Assembly: GCA_003327425.1 (NCBI GenBank)
Contig: QOQW01000029.1
Span: 1-64,000 of the forward strand
Length of the DNA: 64,000 bases
DNA from: Candidatus Ozemibacter sibiricus
GTDB taxonomy: Bacteria; Muiribacteriota; Ozemobacteria; Ozemobacterales; Ozemobacteraceae
Direction: 5' to 3'
The notes beneath the pieces were generated by a model, which saw only the letters and a program-made list of their open reading frames with translations, searched no databases and was not told the origin of the DNA. The position numbers were made by a program, and so were the translations under genes. Of the stretch, positions 1 to 8,419 are shown in pieces; positions within the stretch are counted from its first letter, which is position 1; every line of letters starts with the position of its first letter.

Positions 1-218
1 CCTAGGTACAAGCCCCCCCCTTACAATTTTTTTGGCCCCCCCCAAAAAATAGGAAAACAAAGTTCCCCCAAAACAGGGGAAAATGGCTACCAAACTGGGT
101 TCGCGATATTCACCGATAATTGCTGGTACGCGACGCCCGCGGGACGGCCTGGACGGCCAGCCTCACCCCGCGGGCGTGCGGCTGCAGGCAGCGCAGCGCC
201 ATGGCTGGGCCCGACGAC
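1..218. other. Contig-edge sequence without a gene
   Basis: The first 100 or so bases are runs of C, T and A of five to nine bases, unlike anything else in this GC-rich window, and look like a low-quality assembly edge. From about 120 the normal composition resumes. A long inverted repeat with 11-base arms (133-143 and 167-177) lies downstream of the divIVA-like stop and could be a transcription end, but no T-run follows it on the minus strand. Short open frames here have no ribosome binding site and no recognisable product. Confidence 0.5.
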
Positions 219-788
219 TCAGTTGGTACCGGGGATGGCGGGAGCGACGGGCGCGCCCGGCGTGACCGGCGCATTGTTCATGGCGCTGGCCGCTGGCGTC
301 GTGGCCGGCGCCGCCATTGCGGCAGTGCGGGCGGCCAGCGTGGGCGGCTCCTCGTTGAGCATCGACAGGTACGATTCGAGGACGGTGCGCAGCTCGACCT
401 TCAACATGCGCTTCTGCCGCTTCAGCTCGCGGATCTCCTTGCCGATGATCTCGGCTTCCGAGCGCGCCTCGTCCATGATCCGTTCGGCCTGGATCTCGGC
501 TTCCTTGATGATCAGTTCCGCTTCCTTCTCGGCGTTGCTCTTGGTATCGGCGGAGGCCTTCTGGGCCGAGATCAGGGTCTGTTTCAGCGTCTTTTCCAGT
601 TCCAGGTAGTCCTTCATCTGGTTGGTCAGACGTTGATTCTGCTCCTTGAGGTTCTTGCACTCGGCGTACACCGCCTCGTACTCCCGTCCGACCTTCTTGA
701 GGAAGTCGTAGACCTCGTTCTCATCGAGGCCGCCGAGCTTCTTCCGCGAGAACTCCCGCTGATAGATGTCGAGGGGGGTGATGCGCAT
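219..788 (-). CDS. DivIVA domain-containing protein
   Basis: The 189-residue protein begins with the DivIVA amino-terminal signature (ITPLDIYQREFSRK, then GGLDENEVYDFLKKV) followed by a long charged coiled coil to about residue 145 and an Ala/Pro/Thr-rich disordered tail. DivIVA-family proteins bind curved membrane and recruit division, polar growth or wall-synthesis factors; the exact role here cannot be read from sequence. The start is decided by AGGAGG at 795-800, six bases upstream of ATG. That ribosome binding site overlaps the TAG stop (799-801) of the upstream methylase gene, so the two are probably translationally coupled. The sequence is typical in length for short DivIVA/GpsB-like members and lacks a long C-terminal oligomerisation region. 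Confidence 0.85.
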   Translation of the reverse strand: MRITPLDIYQREFSRKKLGGLDENEVYDFLKKVGREYEAVYAECKNLKEQNQRLTNQMKDYLELEKTLKQTLISAQKASADTKSNAEKEAELIIKEAEIQAERIMDEARSEAEIIGKEIRELKRQKRMLKVELRTVLESYLSMLNEEPPTLAARTAAMAAPATTPAASAMNNAPVTPGAPVAPAIPGTN

Positions 789-798
789 GGGTCGCCTC

Positions 799-2016
799 CT
801 AGATTTTTTCCATCAGGACGATGCGGTTGGTGTTGGTCCCGAGAACGTTGTTCTTCACCCGGAAGCAGTTGGCCAGCTTGGTGAATTCCTGGGTCTGCAC
901 GTAGACTTCCCGGACGCGGTACTGACCGAGGTTGAAGCGTCGTGACGTGGTGAGCGACACGACGGTTTCATCGAGGTTGAGCAGCTCGCCCTGGTAGCGG
1001 ATCTCGCCCACCTCCATGGCGATCAGACCGCCCGGCACCAGCACTCGATGCAGCTCGGCGAGCGTGTCGGAGATGAATTGCATCCATTCGTCGAGATCGG
1101 GGGTCTGTACCACCTGGTCTTCGATCTTCTTGGCATCGATGCCGCAGAACCAGGTTTCGATCCAGGTATCGAGGACATAATCGACCTGGTTGAGGAAGGG
1201 CGGCGAGGTGACCACCAGATGGACGCTTTCCGTGGGCCATTCGCGCAGGTCGCGCGCATCGCCGACCGTGAGGCGCACCTTGCGCCCGCCCGCTACGATC
1301 TCTTCGAGCCGGCCGTCCTTGAGCGCCGAGCGAGCCTTCTTCACCAGCCGCGATTTGACCTCCCGATAGTCGGGTTCCACGCCCCGCGTCTGGTTGATCT
1401 TGATCTGGTTGGCTTTCGGAATCGAAATCTGCGGGAAGGAGTAGGCCGAGAAGAACCCTGGCGAATGGCCGTGCAGGCGCGAAATGGCGATCATCTCGAT
1501 GAACCGGTCGATGTCGTCGCGATGGGTCTTGAGGTAATCGCGGAGGTTGAGGATCTCCCGATAGGTGTCGGGATGGTAGAACATGCTCATATCCTCTTCT
1601 TTGGAGAGGTCGCGCGGCAGATCGAGAGGCAGAGTGGCCACACGGGCCTCGAAATCTTCGATGGACACGGGATGCAATTTCGGATAGGTGATCCGCTCCG
1701 ACAGCGGGTTGATGTCGTTGCTGCAGCCCTGCCGGCCGAGCAGGACCGCCTGCAGCACGGTCGTGCCTCGCCCGCCGAAAGGATCGCCGATCACGTCGCC
1801 GGGCCGCGAGAACTGCCGGATGAAGAAATCGGGCAGTTCGGGCTTGAACGACGCCCGGTAGGACAGCGCGTAGTGGAGCGAGTGCATCTGCCGCTGCTTG
1901 GCGGTCCAGAACTCGTCGAAGATCTTGGGAACCGGCCCATGGCAGGTCTCGATCTGTCCGACCCGGTGAGCGGTCGATCGTCCGGACGCCGGCCGGGCAA
2001 GGGGAAGAGGATTCAT
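799..2016 (-). CDS. DNA methyltransferase (N4-cytosine/N6-adenine type)
   Basis: A 405-residue SAM-dependent DNA methylase. The SAM-binding motif DPFGGRGTT is at residues 78-86 and the catalytic TSPPF at 270-274. The order SAM motif, about 185 residues, then catalytic motif puts it in the arrangement used by alpha-class enzymes; the intervening region would hold target recognition. ATG at 2014-2016 is preferred over upstream in-frame ATGs because it has GGAGG about seven bases upstream; the extra 53 residues of the longer version are low-complexity. No restriction endonuclease gene is adjacent, so it looks like an orphan methylase. The stop overlaps the ribosome binding site of the DivIVA gene. 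Specificity cannot be predicted by eye. Confidence 0.85.
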   Translation of the reverse strand: MNPLPLARPASGRSTAHRVGQIETCHGPVPKIFDEFWTAKQRQMHSLHYALSYRASFKPELPDFFIRQFSRPGDVIGDPFGGRGTTVLQAVLLGRQGCSNDINPLSERITYPKLHPVSIEDFEARVATLPLDLPRDLSKEEDMSMFYHPDTYREILNLRDYLKTHRDDIDRFIEMIAISRLHGHSPGFFSAYSFPQISIPKANQIKINQTRGVEPDYREVKSRLVKKARSALKDGRLEEIVAGGRKVRLTVGDARDLREWPTESVHLVVTSPPFLNQVDYVLDTWIETWFCGIDAKKIEDQVVQTPDLDEWMQFISDTLAELHRVLVPGGLIAMEVGEIRYQGELLNLDETVVSLTTSRRFNLGQYRVREVYVQTQEFTKLANCFRVKNNVLGTNTNRIVLMEKI

Positions 2017-2177
2017 AGTGCCTCCGCGAGATGGGTTGTCTTTGCAATCCATCGGCAGACGGCGGCCGAACCTTGACGGGAATCGACGGGAATCGACGGA
2101 CGTCTGGTCTGCTTGCCTCCGGCCCCGGGCCGGCGGTATCCTGACCATGATCGGCGGCACGGAGGACGAATGCACGA

Positions 2178-3371
2178 ATGCCCATGGCGGTGAATGGTGC
2201 CCCTGCGACCTCGTCGGAAGAGGCTTCCGCTTCTGGCCCCGGGGCTCCTGCAGCTGCCCTCGGGGTTTCTACCCCTGGCCTCGGGGCGCCGTCGCCTCCC
2301 CCAGGAGTTCCGGCGCCTGAGGCCGCCCCTGATCTCCCCTTGCCCCTGCCCGTCCCGCCGATCTGGCGGCTCTGGACGTTCGGCACCCAGCTCACCGCCG
2401 CCTTCCTGCTGGCCCGCCTGATCGACGGGGGCGTCACCCTCCTGCTGGGCCCACCGCCCGGGTATTCAACGTGGGCGGGAGGCACCGCCTGGCCCTTCTG
2501 GCTGTCCTTCCTGACGGCGTTTCTCTTGAAAGACTCGCTCCCGGGCCTGTGGCATCTGCGCCGGTTGTTCGGCCATGTCCTGCTGCCCACCCGCGGGGCG
2601 TTGCCGCCGTTCGTGTCCCTGCGTCGCCATCTGCCCTGGCTGCTGCCCTTCGGGTGGCTCTACGGCTGGCATCCCTACCGGCTCTGGATCGACCCCACCT
2701 TCGGCCCGCCGGCCACTGGGGCCTTGCAGGTCGATCCCGGGTGGATCGCCACCGCCCAGGCCGGCGCGCTCATCGCCGCGCTCGGGGTCATCAACCAGTT
2801 CCTGCTGGGCTCGAGCGGAACATCGCTGGGGGACTTCCTGGGCGGCACCGAAGCCACGGCCACAGCCACTGCTGGCAAGACGGGGCCCGATACCTCGACC
2901 CTCTGGACCCGCTGCCTGCTGGTCCTGGCCCTGGCCGGCCTCACCCTGCAGGCCGATCTGCCGACCATGCTGGCTCGCGACTGGTCGGAACCCTCTCGCC
3001 AGGCCATCGAGGGCAGCGCCCGCATCGACGGCGAGGTCTGGTGGCAGGCCGGCCTGGCCAACTGGGCGACCTGGCAGCGGTATCGGGCCCTGGCCCCCGC
3101 TCCAGCGCGACTGGCCATGATTCTGAAGCGCGAGGGCAACGGCACATCGCTGGGCAGCGTGGTCGAATGGACGACCATCCCCGACGGCCTGTCGGCCTCG
3201 GAAACGTGGGCCCTGGCCCAGGAGAAAGCGCCGGGGGCGCAGCTCGGCCCGGGGCCGACCGGCTGGTTCGGCCGCCTGGCCTGTCAGATTCCCGGCGTGC
3301 TGTTCGGCTCGGTCGAGGAGGTCCATTTCGACGATCAGGGCGCCGTTCTCTCGCGCAAGGTGTTCGAATGA
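2178..3371 (+). CDS. Unrecognised multi-pass membrane protein
   Basis: I do not recognise this 397-residue protein. Residues 1-60 are rich in Ala, Pro, Gly and Ser and probably disordered in the cytoplasm. About five hydrophobic stretches follow between residues 65 and 255 (for example FWLSFLTAFLL, LPWLLPFGWLYGW, AGALIAALGVINQFLLG, LLVLALAGLTL). Residues 260-397 are soluble with no motif I can name. GGAGG at 2161-2165 lies 12 bases before the chosen ATG, slightly long; ATG at 2184 is an alternative. It is divergent from the methylase and 13 bases upstream of the next gene, so the two plus-strand genes are probably cotranscribed. Confidence 0.65.
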   Translation: MPMAVNGAPATSSEEASASGPGAPAAALGVSTPGLGAPSPPPGVPAPEAAPDLPLPLPVPPIWRLWTFGTQLTAAFLLARLIDGGVTLLLGPPPGYSTWAGGTAWPFWLSFLTAFLLKDSLPGLWHLRRLFGHVLLPTRGALPPFVSLRRHLPWLLPFGWLYGWHPYRLWIDPTFGPPATGALQVDPGWIATAQAGALIAALGVINQFLLGSSGTSLGDFLGGTEATATATAGKTGPDTSTLWTRCLLVLALAGLTLQADLPTMLARDWSEPSRQAIEGSARIDGEVWWQAGLANWATWQRYRALAPAPARLAMILKREGNGTSLGSVVEWTTIPDGLSASETWALAQEKAPGAQLGPGPTGWFGRLACQIPGVLFGSVEEVHFDDQGAVLSRKVFE

Positions 3372-3384
3372 GGAGGCCGCCCGC

Positions 3385-3996
3385 ATGAGCCCGCGTCGAC
3401 AATGGGTGGTGGTGCTGGCGGTCTGGATGGCCCTGCTGGGCCTCGATCGGCTGGACCGCCAGCCGCCGGCCGCGATGTTCGCGACCTGCCTGGCCCGCTC
3501 GGACGTCGATGCCCTGCGGCGGGCCCTGGCCCTGAGCCGGCGCCATGACCTGCGCCTGAACGCCGAGCAGGCGCAGGTCGCCCTCGACCGGCTGCTCGAG
3601 CTGCCCCGCCTGCCGCTCCCCGAGCCGGACCGCGGCTGGTTCGCCGATCGGCTGGGGGCCCTGCTCGCCCGCAGCGGCACCGCCACGGTCGAAGTGCTGC
3701 TGCACGACCCGGGCCGCCTGGCGTCGTGGGCGGTCCCGCTCGCTCTCTCCGACGCCCCCCGCCCCTGGGACCCGCTCGATCTGCTCGCCATGGCCACCGC
3801 CGACCCGCTGCCGCGCCTGCTGGAGGTGCTCCATAGCGCCACCGGCCCGGCCCGCCTGGCCGCCCTGGCCATGGCCGGCCGCCTCGGCACCCGCGCCGCC
3901 CCCGCCATCCCCCTGCTGGAAGCGGCCCTGACCGACCCCTCCCCCGAGGTCGCCGCCCTGGCCTCCGACAGCCTGTCCCTGATCCGCCTTCCCTGA
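3385..3996 (+). CDS. Membrane-anchored HEAT-like repeat protein
   Basis: The 203-residue product has an N-terminal hydrophobic segment (QWVVVLAVWMALLGL, residues 6-20) that could be a signal anchor. An alpha-helical Leu/Ala-rich body follows. The C-terminal part (about residues 150-200) resembles a HEAT/PBS repeat, with the typical pairing of ARLAALAMAGRLG and AIPLLEAALTDPSPEVAALA. Such repeats mediate protein contacts; no catalytic motif is visible. AGGAGG lies nine bases upstream of ATG and the gene follows the previous membrane protein closely, so they may act together. It converges on the 4112-5350 gene. Function is not inferred. Confidence 0.65.
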   Translation: MSPRRQWVVVLAVWMALLGLDRLDRQPPAAMFATCLARSDVDALRRALALSRRHDLRLNAEQAQVALDRLLELPRLPLPEPDRGWFADRLGALLARSGTATVEVLLHDPGRLASWAVPLALSDAPRPWDPLDLLAMATADPLPRLLEVLHSATGPARLAALAMAGRLGTRAAPAIPLLEAALTDPSPEVAALASDSLSLIRLP

Positions 3997-4111
3997 TCGC
4001 CCCGGTCGGGGCCCCGTCTGCCGACCGGCGCCGGCCGCCAGGCCCTGAATCCGGCCCGTCAATCCTGATCAGGAGCCAACCCGCTGGCGGATGCCGACCC
4101 GGGCGATTCTG

Positions 4112-5350
4112 TCAAACACCAGGACTCTTCGGCTCTTTCCACAGCCGAACGGTGAAGCGATGCTCCTCGGCGAGCAGCTCGGGCTCGGTTCCATTGTGGG
4201 CGCGCATGCCGGGGATGATCTTGCAGCGGACCCCCATGCCGAGCGCCTCGACGTACCGATAGTCACGCATCACGTTGACGAGGGTCTGGTTCCGAGCATA
4301 GCGCAGACCCGCTTTCATCCCGTCGACGGTGACCGTATTCGGCAGGCTTCCAGGGCTTTGGATCTCGAGACGATCGGCATAGATGGCCAGCAGAATGTCG
4401 GTTCCCGCGATGCTGTAGTCGCGGTGGACCAGGGCGTTGACGACGGCTTCGCGCAGAACTTCAGGAGGATAGGCCGGCCGCACGATTCTCTGGCCGCCTT
4501 CGAGGCGAGCGATCGTCTCGGTGTTCCGCTTCACGAAGTCCAGGGCCTGTTCGACGAGACCGGACTCCAGGGGCACAGCCTCGCTCGCGCTTCCCAAGGG
4601 GACCAGAGGCCCACCGAGCTGTTCATCGGCGCGCATCGCGTAGTCCGGCGCGGTTCCCGAGAAACAGACGGCGCGTATGCCAGATTGCGGCAGGAATCGC
4701 TTAGGCGCTTTGCCGAACAGCAACATGCCATCGATGGTCGGCACCGTCTGGCCAGCCGATACCGTCATCAGATCGATGTTTCTGAGCAGTCTTTCCCACT
4801 CCTCGATCGCCTGATCGTCGGGAGCGCTGCCGCCGAGGATGCGAACGAAGTACTCGCGCAGTCGTCGGCGATCGAGGTCGTCCAGAGCGGCGCCGGGGAC
4901 CGGCTTCAACCCATACTGGAGACGCCCGGAGGCCTGAAACATCCGCTCCAGCTCATCGCGACTGGCTTCGCGACTCGTCCTTCCCACGCGGATGAAATAG
5001 GTGCGTCGGTTGTGATGAACGCGGGCGTAGGGCTTGTTGGGCCCTGCCGGAACGCGGACGACCAGCACATCCTTGCCGGGTTCGATGGCCCGCACCCATT
5101 CCAAGTGCGGCACGATGGGGGGATCGATCTTCACGCGACAGAGTTCCGCGACCCATTCCTCGAGGTTCGCTCGTGAAAGCCCCACCACCGACCCATCATC
5201 ATCGATGCCGAGCAAGACGCTTCCTCCTTCGAGATTCAGGAAGGCCACGAGTTCTTTGGCGAGTTCGTGATTCTCGACATCATCCCGTTTGAACTCGACC
5301 CCCGAATGTTCCCCGTTTTTCAGAATTTCAAAAAATTCGGTTTTGGTCAT
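4112..5350 (-). CDS. AlbA_2 (Schlafen-type) and GHKL ATP-binding protein
   Basis: A 412-residue protein in two parts. Residues 10-130 match the AlbA_2/Schlafen fold: E19FKRDD, then LGIDDDG at about 47-53, then a Tyr/Arg-rich strand with FIRVGRTSREAS. Around residues 297-335 is a GHKL-type ATP-binding region of the HATPase_c_4 kind, with the N-box-like EVLREAVVNALVHRDY followed by DRLEIQSPGSLP. Proteins of this architecture are often annotated as putative transcriptional regulators or ATP-dependent helicases; many sit in defence contexts. The start is 14 bases after the stop of the TrlF-like gene, so the two form an operon. The winged-helix domain usual at the C-terminus is not obvious. Base composition is visibly less GC-rich than neighbours, suggesting acquisition. 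Confidence 0.8.
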   Translation of the reverse strand: MTKTEFFEILKNGEHSGVEFKRDDVENHELAKELVAFLNLEGGSVLLGIDDDGSVVGLSRANLEEWVAELCRVKIDPPIVPHLEWVRAIEPGKDVLVVRVPAGPNKPYARVHHNRRTYFIRVGRTSREASRDELERMFQASGRLQYGLKPVPGAALDDLDRRRLREYFVRILGGSAPDDQAIEEWERLLRNIDLMTVSAGQTVPTIDGMLLFGKAPKRFLPQSGIRAVCFSGTAPDYAMRADEQLGGPLVPLGSASEAVPLESGLVEQALDFVKRNTETIARLEGGQRIVRPAYPPEVLREAVVNALVHRDYSIAGTDILLAIYADRLEIQSPGSLPNTVTVDGMKAGLRYARNQTLVNVMRDYRYVEALGMGVRCKIIPGMRAHNGTEPELLAEEHRFTVRLWKEPKSPGV

Positions 5351-5364
5351 CGCGCTCTTTTCTT

Positions 5365-8064
5365 TCAGAACCCATACTTCAGCCGCCGCATCTCGAAGGC
5401 GGCCCGTCCCCCTTCGAGCACCTCTTCGACCAGCTCTCTGACCGCGCGGGCATCGATGGAGCCCATGTGCTCCTGCCGCAACCGAGCCGGACCCTCCCGT
5501 TCGGCCTCGTGGGAAGGGTTCAATCCGACGATGAGCTCGGCGTCCCCCAGCACAGGGATGTTCGCGTTGTGCGTCGCGAAAACGAACTGGCGGCGCCGTT
5601 TCTCCTCGCGCATCTTGGGTACGACCCCTTCGGTGACGAAGCGATTGTCCAGATCGTCTTCGGGCTGGTCCACGACGAGGGGGGCATCGGATTCGAGAAG
5701 CAACAGGAGCAGAACAGCGGTCGCCTTCTGCCCGGTCGATAGACGGTCCAGCGTCTGCCACTGCGCGGGTTGCCCTTCCACCGCCAGATTCAATTCGATC
5801 TGGGTGGTGTGGGGCAACTCCAGTTCTTCGAGTTCCATGACCACTTCGGCAGACATCTGCGCCAGCCGCTCGGCCTGCCCCGCAGGCCATCTGTCGTTTT
5901 GTACAAGGTGGTCGCGCCCCAGGCGGAGAGCGTCGACGAATTCTTTCAAGGAGAGATTCGGGGTCTGACGGAGCATGTCGAGCGTTTCGGACAGACGGCC
6001 GCCGACTCGGTCTTTGAGGAATCGGCAGAGCGGCTCTCGATCTCCCGCCATGTTCACCCGAACGCGTACCCGACCGACAAGCCGGCGATTGACCTCGGCG
6101 GCCGCGCGTTCGAGCTGCCGAAACTCTTCGGCCTTCACCTCTTCCCATTCGGCGAGAAGCCTCTGACGACGGTCTTCGTGCTCTTTCAGGGCGCGGCGGA
6201 GAAGATCATGGCGTTCCCGCAGGGGGCGCAGCTCCTCGATCCGACGCCGCAGACGAATGAATTCTTCCCCATCGAGGCTTCCTTTCTGCAGCTCGCGAAG
6301 GATTTTCTCGTATGCCGCCTGCCCTGCTTTCTGGCGCTCTTCCCAGACGGTCTTCACCGCGGCCAATCTCTTCTCGGCTCTCTCCAGAGCGGCCTGAAAC
6401 CGTTCGGCGACGGCATCGAGGTCGTGGCCGAGATCGGCGAGCACGGTCTCGATCTCTGCCAGGATCGGCCTGCCCGGCAAGCCGTCGAGGGCTTTCTCGG
6501 AAACGAAGACCCGATCGATCGGCAGCGCCTGGCGCAGATCGTCAAGCACCTGCCGGTATGCCGCCAGGCGATCGTCGGCCGTCTCGAAAATCCGTTCTTC
6601 CCGGACCAACAGGCTTTGGTCTTTGAGTCGGTCTTCCAGGCCCGCTTCCTGGAAACGCTTCAGGGTTTCTTCGAGGGCCGGAAGGCCTGCCAAACGTTCT
6701 TCGATGTGCCGACGCTCGCCGGCCACGGCCAGGATCTTCGTTCGAGACTGCTCGAGCTGCTTTCTGACCTCGGATTTGCGTTGGGCAAGAGTGGTATCAC
6801 GTGCCACAAAGCGTTCGAGCAGTTGGGTCAGCTTGTCGGGACGCCTCGTCAGCTCGGCGATCTCGTGCTGGCCGTAGACCTCGACCAGCGGCACCACGTC
6901 GGAGGGTGCGAGCGGCAGGACATTCCCGTTCCGATCGCGAACGACCGGGGGATGGGGGATGGTCCGCTCGATGCGGTATTCTTGGACATTGGGCCGGGGC
7001 GAACGAACCAGCAGGGAGATCTTGGTGCCGTTCCGCAGGACGTTCTGAACGATGCCGGCATGGGCCTGGCGCGCCTCTTCGCCGAGCGGCTCCAATCCAA
7101 GCACAGAGCGCAGGCTTTCGATGATGGTTGATTTCCCGGTTCCTCGGCCGCCGATGAGCACGTTGAGGTTCTCGTTGAAGTGGATGGCGGCGCCATCCAG
7201 GAATCCGCCTTCCCAGGCCATGGCGACGAACTCGGTGTGCGGCTCGGGCAGGGGGTCGGCATTCAGCCGAATCCTGGAACCGGCATCGAGGAAGGCTTGC
7301 CGAAGCGCTTCCACACTCACCTCGGACATCTTGATCCAGCAGGTGGCAGAGGGGTCTTCTAAATCCTTGGCGGTGGCGACATCACGAGCGTTCACCACCG
7401 CCACCGCCAGCCCGTTGCCCGCATCCCGCGCGCGTCGGTAATCGGCGTTCTTGTTTTCGACGATAGCACGATGGTGCTTGGGCAGGTCTTCGACACGGCC
7501 AGGAATCTGGATGGCCAGCAGGTTCTCGTCCTTCCAGGCGTTGATCCTGGCCTGTCCGTGCAGCATTTCGAGCAACCCGCCCTTGTTCGTGACGTGCGCC
7601 GCGATGGTCACTCCGCCTTGTTCACGCACGCATCTGAGGATCTCTGCGAGATACTTGGTCGACGCCTCCGCATTTGGAGAGGCATCACGGATGCCGAACT
7701 CCCCGAGATAGCGCTGGAGGCAATCTTCATCGATAGCTGGCGAATACATGCACAGCACATGCACCCCTTCGCGGCTCGTCAGCTCAAAACCGGGAAACAC
7801 GTGAATGGCCCGATCTTTTGCCGCTTTTCGGAAAGGCGCGATGCCACCCAGGTGGTTGTGGTCGGTGATCGCCAACACCGAGATGCCCAGGTCGACAGCC
7901 TTGGCTACGATCTGGCGCGCATGGGCCTCGGCATCTTCCGGCCCCTCGACCCCGCGGTAGGTCGACGCATAGTGATGCGAATTGATCTGGAGCGCACACC
8001 TGTAGAACCGCGCCCCGTTGGGCAGGCTGAGAGCTTCTTCGAGAGGATCGGCTTGCCACGTCAT
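5365..8064 (-). CDS. TrlF-like PHP domain plus SMC/AAA ATPase
   Basis: A large protein (899 residues from this start; numbering here is from the longer 905-residue form starting at 8082). Residues 25-275 resemble a PHP phosphoesterase: ITDHNHLGG (72-80), FPGFELTSREGVHVL and VTIAAHV are recognisable. The first motif is NSHHY instead of a clear HxH, and the usual SDAH is NARD. An SMC/RecN-like ATPase follows: Walker A GGRGTGKST (311-319), a long coiled coil (about 430-700), signature LSTGQ (781-785), Walker B PLVVDQPEDDLD (801-812) and H-loop ATHNA. Start 8064 is preferred because GGAG lies nine bases upstream, whereas ATG 8082 has only a weak site. It is the first gene of an operon with the AlbA_2/GHKL gene. 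PHP-SMC fusions of this TrlF type are suspected nucleic-acid-directed defence effectors; the activity here is inferred. Confidence 0.8.
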   Translation of the reverse strand: MTWQADPLEEALSLPNGARFYRCALQINSHHYASTYRGVEGPEDAEAHARQIVAKAVDLGISVLAITDHNHLGGIAPFRKAAKDRAIHVFPGFELTSREGVHVLCMYSPAIDEDCLQRYLGEFGIRDASPNAEASTKYLAEILRCVREQGGVTIAAHVTNKGGLLEMLHGQARINAWKDENLLAIQIPGRVEDLPKHHRAIVENKNADYRRARDAGNGLAVAVVNARDVATAKDLEDPSATCWIKMSEVSVEALRQAFLDAGSRIRLNADPLPEPHTEFVAMAWEGGFLDGAAIHFNENLNVLIGGRGTGKSTIIESLRSVLGLEPLGEEARQAHAGIVQNVLRNGTKISLLVRSPRPNVQEYRIERTIPHPPVVRDRNGNVLPLAPSDVVPLVEVYGQHEIAELTRRPDKLTQLLERFVARDTTLAQRKSEVRKQLEQSRTKILAVAGERRHIEERLAGLPALEETLKRFQEAGLEDRLKDQSLLVREERIFETADDRLAAYRQVLDDLRQALPIDRVFVSEKALDGLPGRPILAEIETVLADLGHDLDAVAERFQAALERAEKRLAAVKTVWEERQKAGQAAYEKILRELQKGSLDGEEFIRLRRRIEELRPLRERHDLLRRALKEHEDRRQRLLAEWEEVKAEEFRQLERAAAEVNRRLVGRVRVRVNMAGDREPLCRFLKDRVGGRLSETLDMLRQTPNLSLKEFVDALRLGRDHLVQNDRWPAGQAERLAQMSAEVVMELEELELPHTTQIELNLAVEGQPAQWQTLDRLSTGQKATAVLLLLLLESDAPLVVDQPEDDLDNRFVTEGVVPKMREEKRRRQFVFATHNANIPVLGDAELIVGLNPSHEAEREGPARLRQEHMGSIDARAVRELVEEVLEGGRAAFEMRRLKYGF

Positions 8065-8419
8065 CGTTCGTCTCCGTGCCATTGTCCACTCTGAACGACC
8101 ATCGCCCGGAAGTCAAGAGACTTTCACCGATTCGGTCGTCCACACGATGATCCGAAGACAAACGAGGACTTCGGTATCTCCTTTGGGTAGGACCCACGGA
8201 CACCTCAGCTTTTTTGCATTTTTCCCTTCTGTGACATCATTCGGTTGCGCGATTTATCACGCGACCATCATCAAAGGCATTCTGCCTGGCTTTGGTTGGG
8301 GAGAGGCCCGATTCTATCGAGCGCTTCTGGCTTTCGACTCTTCAAGGCACGCCTCCTTCTTGCGTTGATCGCAAAAGAATGTGCTACACTGCCGACCACC
8401 TCACTTGGGAGATGATGAC
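8065..8419. other. AT-richer divergent intergenic region
   Basis: About 355 bases between the divergent TrlF-like gene and xdhC-like gene. From 8200 to 8390 the sequence is clearly lower in GC than its surroundings and should hold promoters for both directions. Short open frames crossing it lack ribosome binding sites and family resemblance, so none is called. Confidence 0.5.
8360..8390 (+). promoter_or_regulatory. Possible promoter of the xdhC-like gene
   Basis: A TACACT -10-like hexamer (8385-8390) with TGTGC immediately upstream lies about 30 bases before the start codon. TTGCGT at 8360-8365 could serve as -35 but at a long 19-base spacing. Assigned by eye only. Confidence 0.3.

Noticed and set aside
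968-2590. 540-codon minus-strand frame overlapping the methylase in another phase
   Set aside because: Arg/Pro-rich translation without motifs; the methylase frame carries SAM and catalytic motifs.
799-8064. Methylase and PHP-SMC/AlbA_2 operon as one restriction or BREX/DISARM-like system
   Set aside because: They are separated by two plus-strand membrane-protein genes, the methylase is coupled to DivIVA, and no helicase, PglZ or restriction subunit is present.
8018-8368. 116-codon plus-strand frame between the divergent genes
   Set aside because: Starts inside the TrlF-like gene, lacks a ribosome binding site and covers the AT-richer promoter region.
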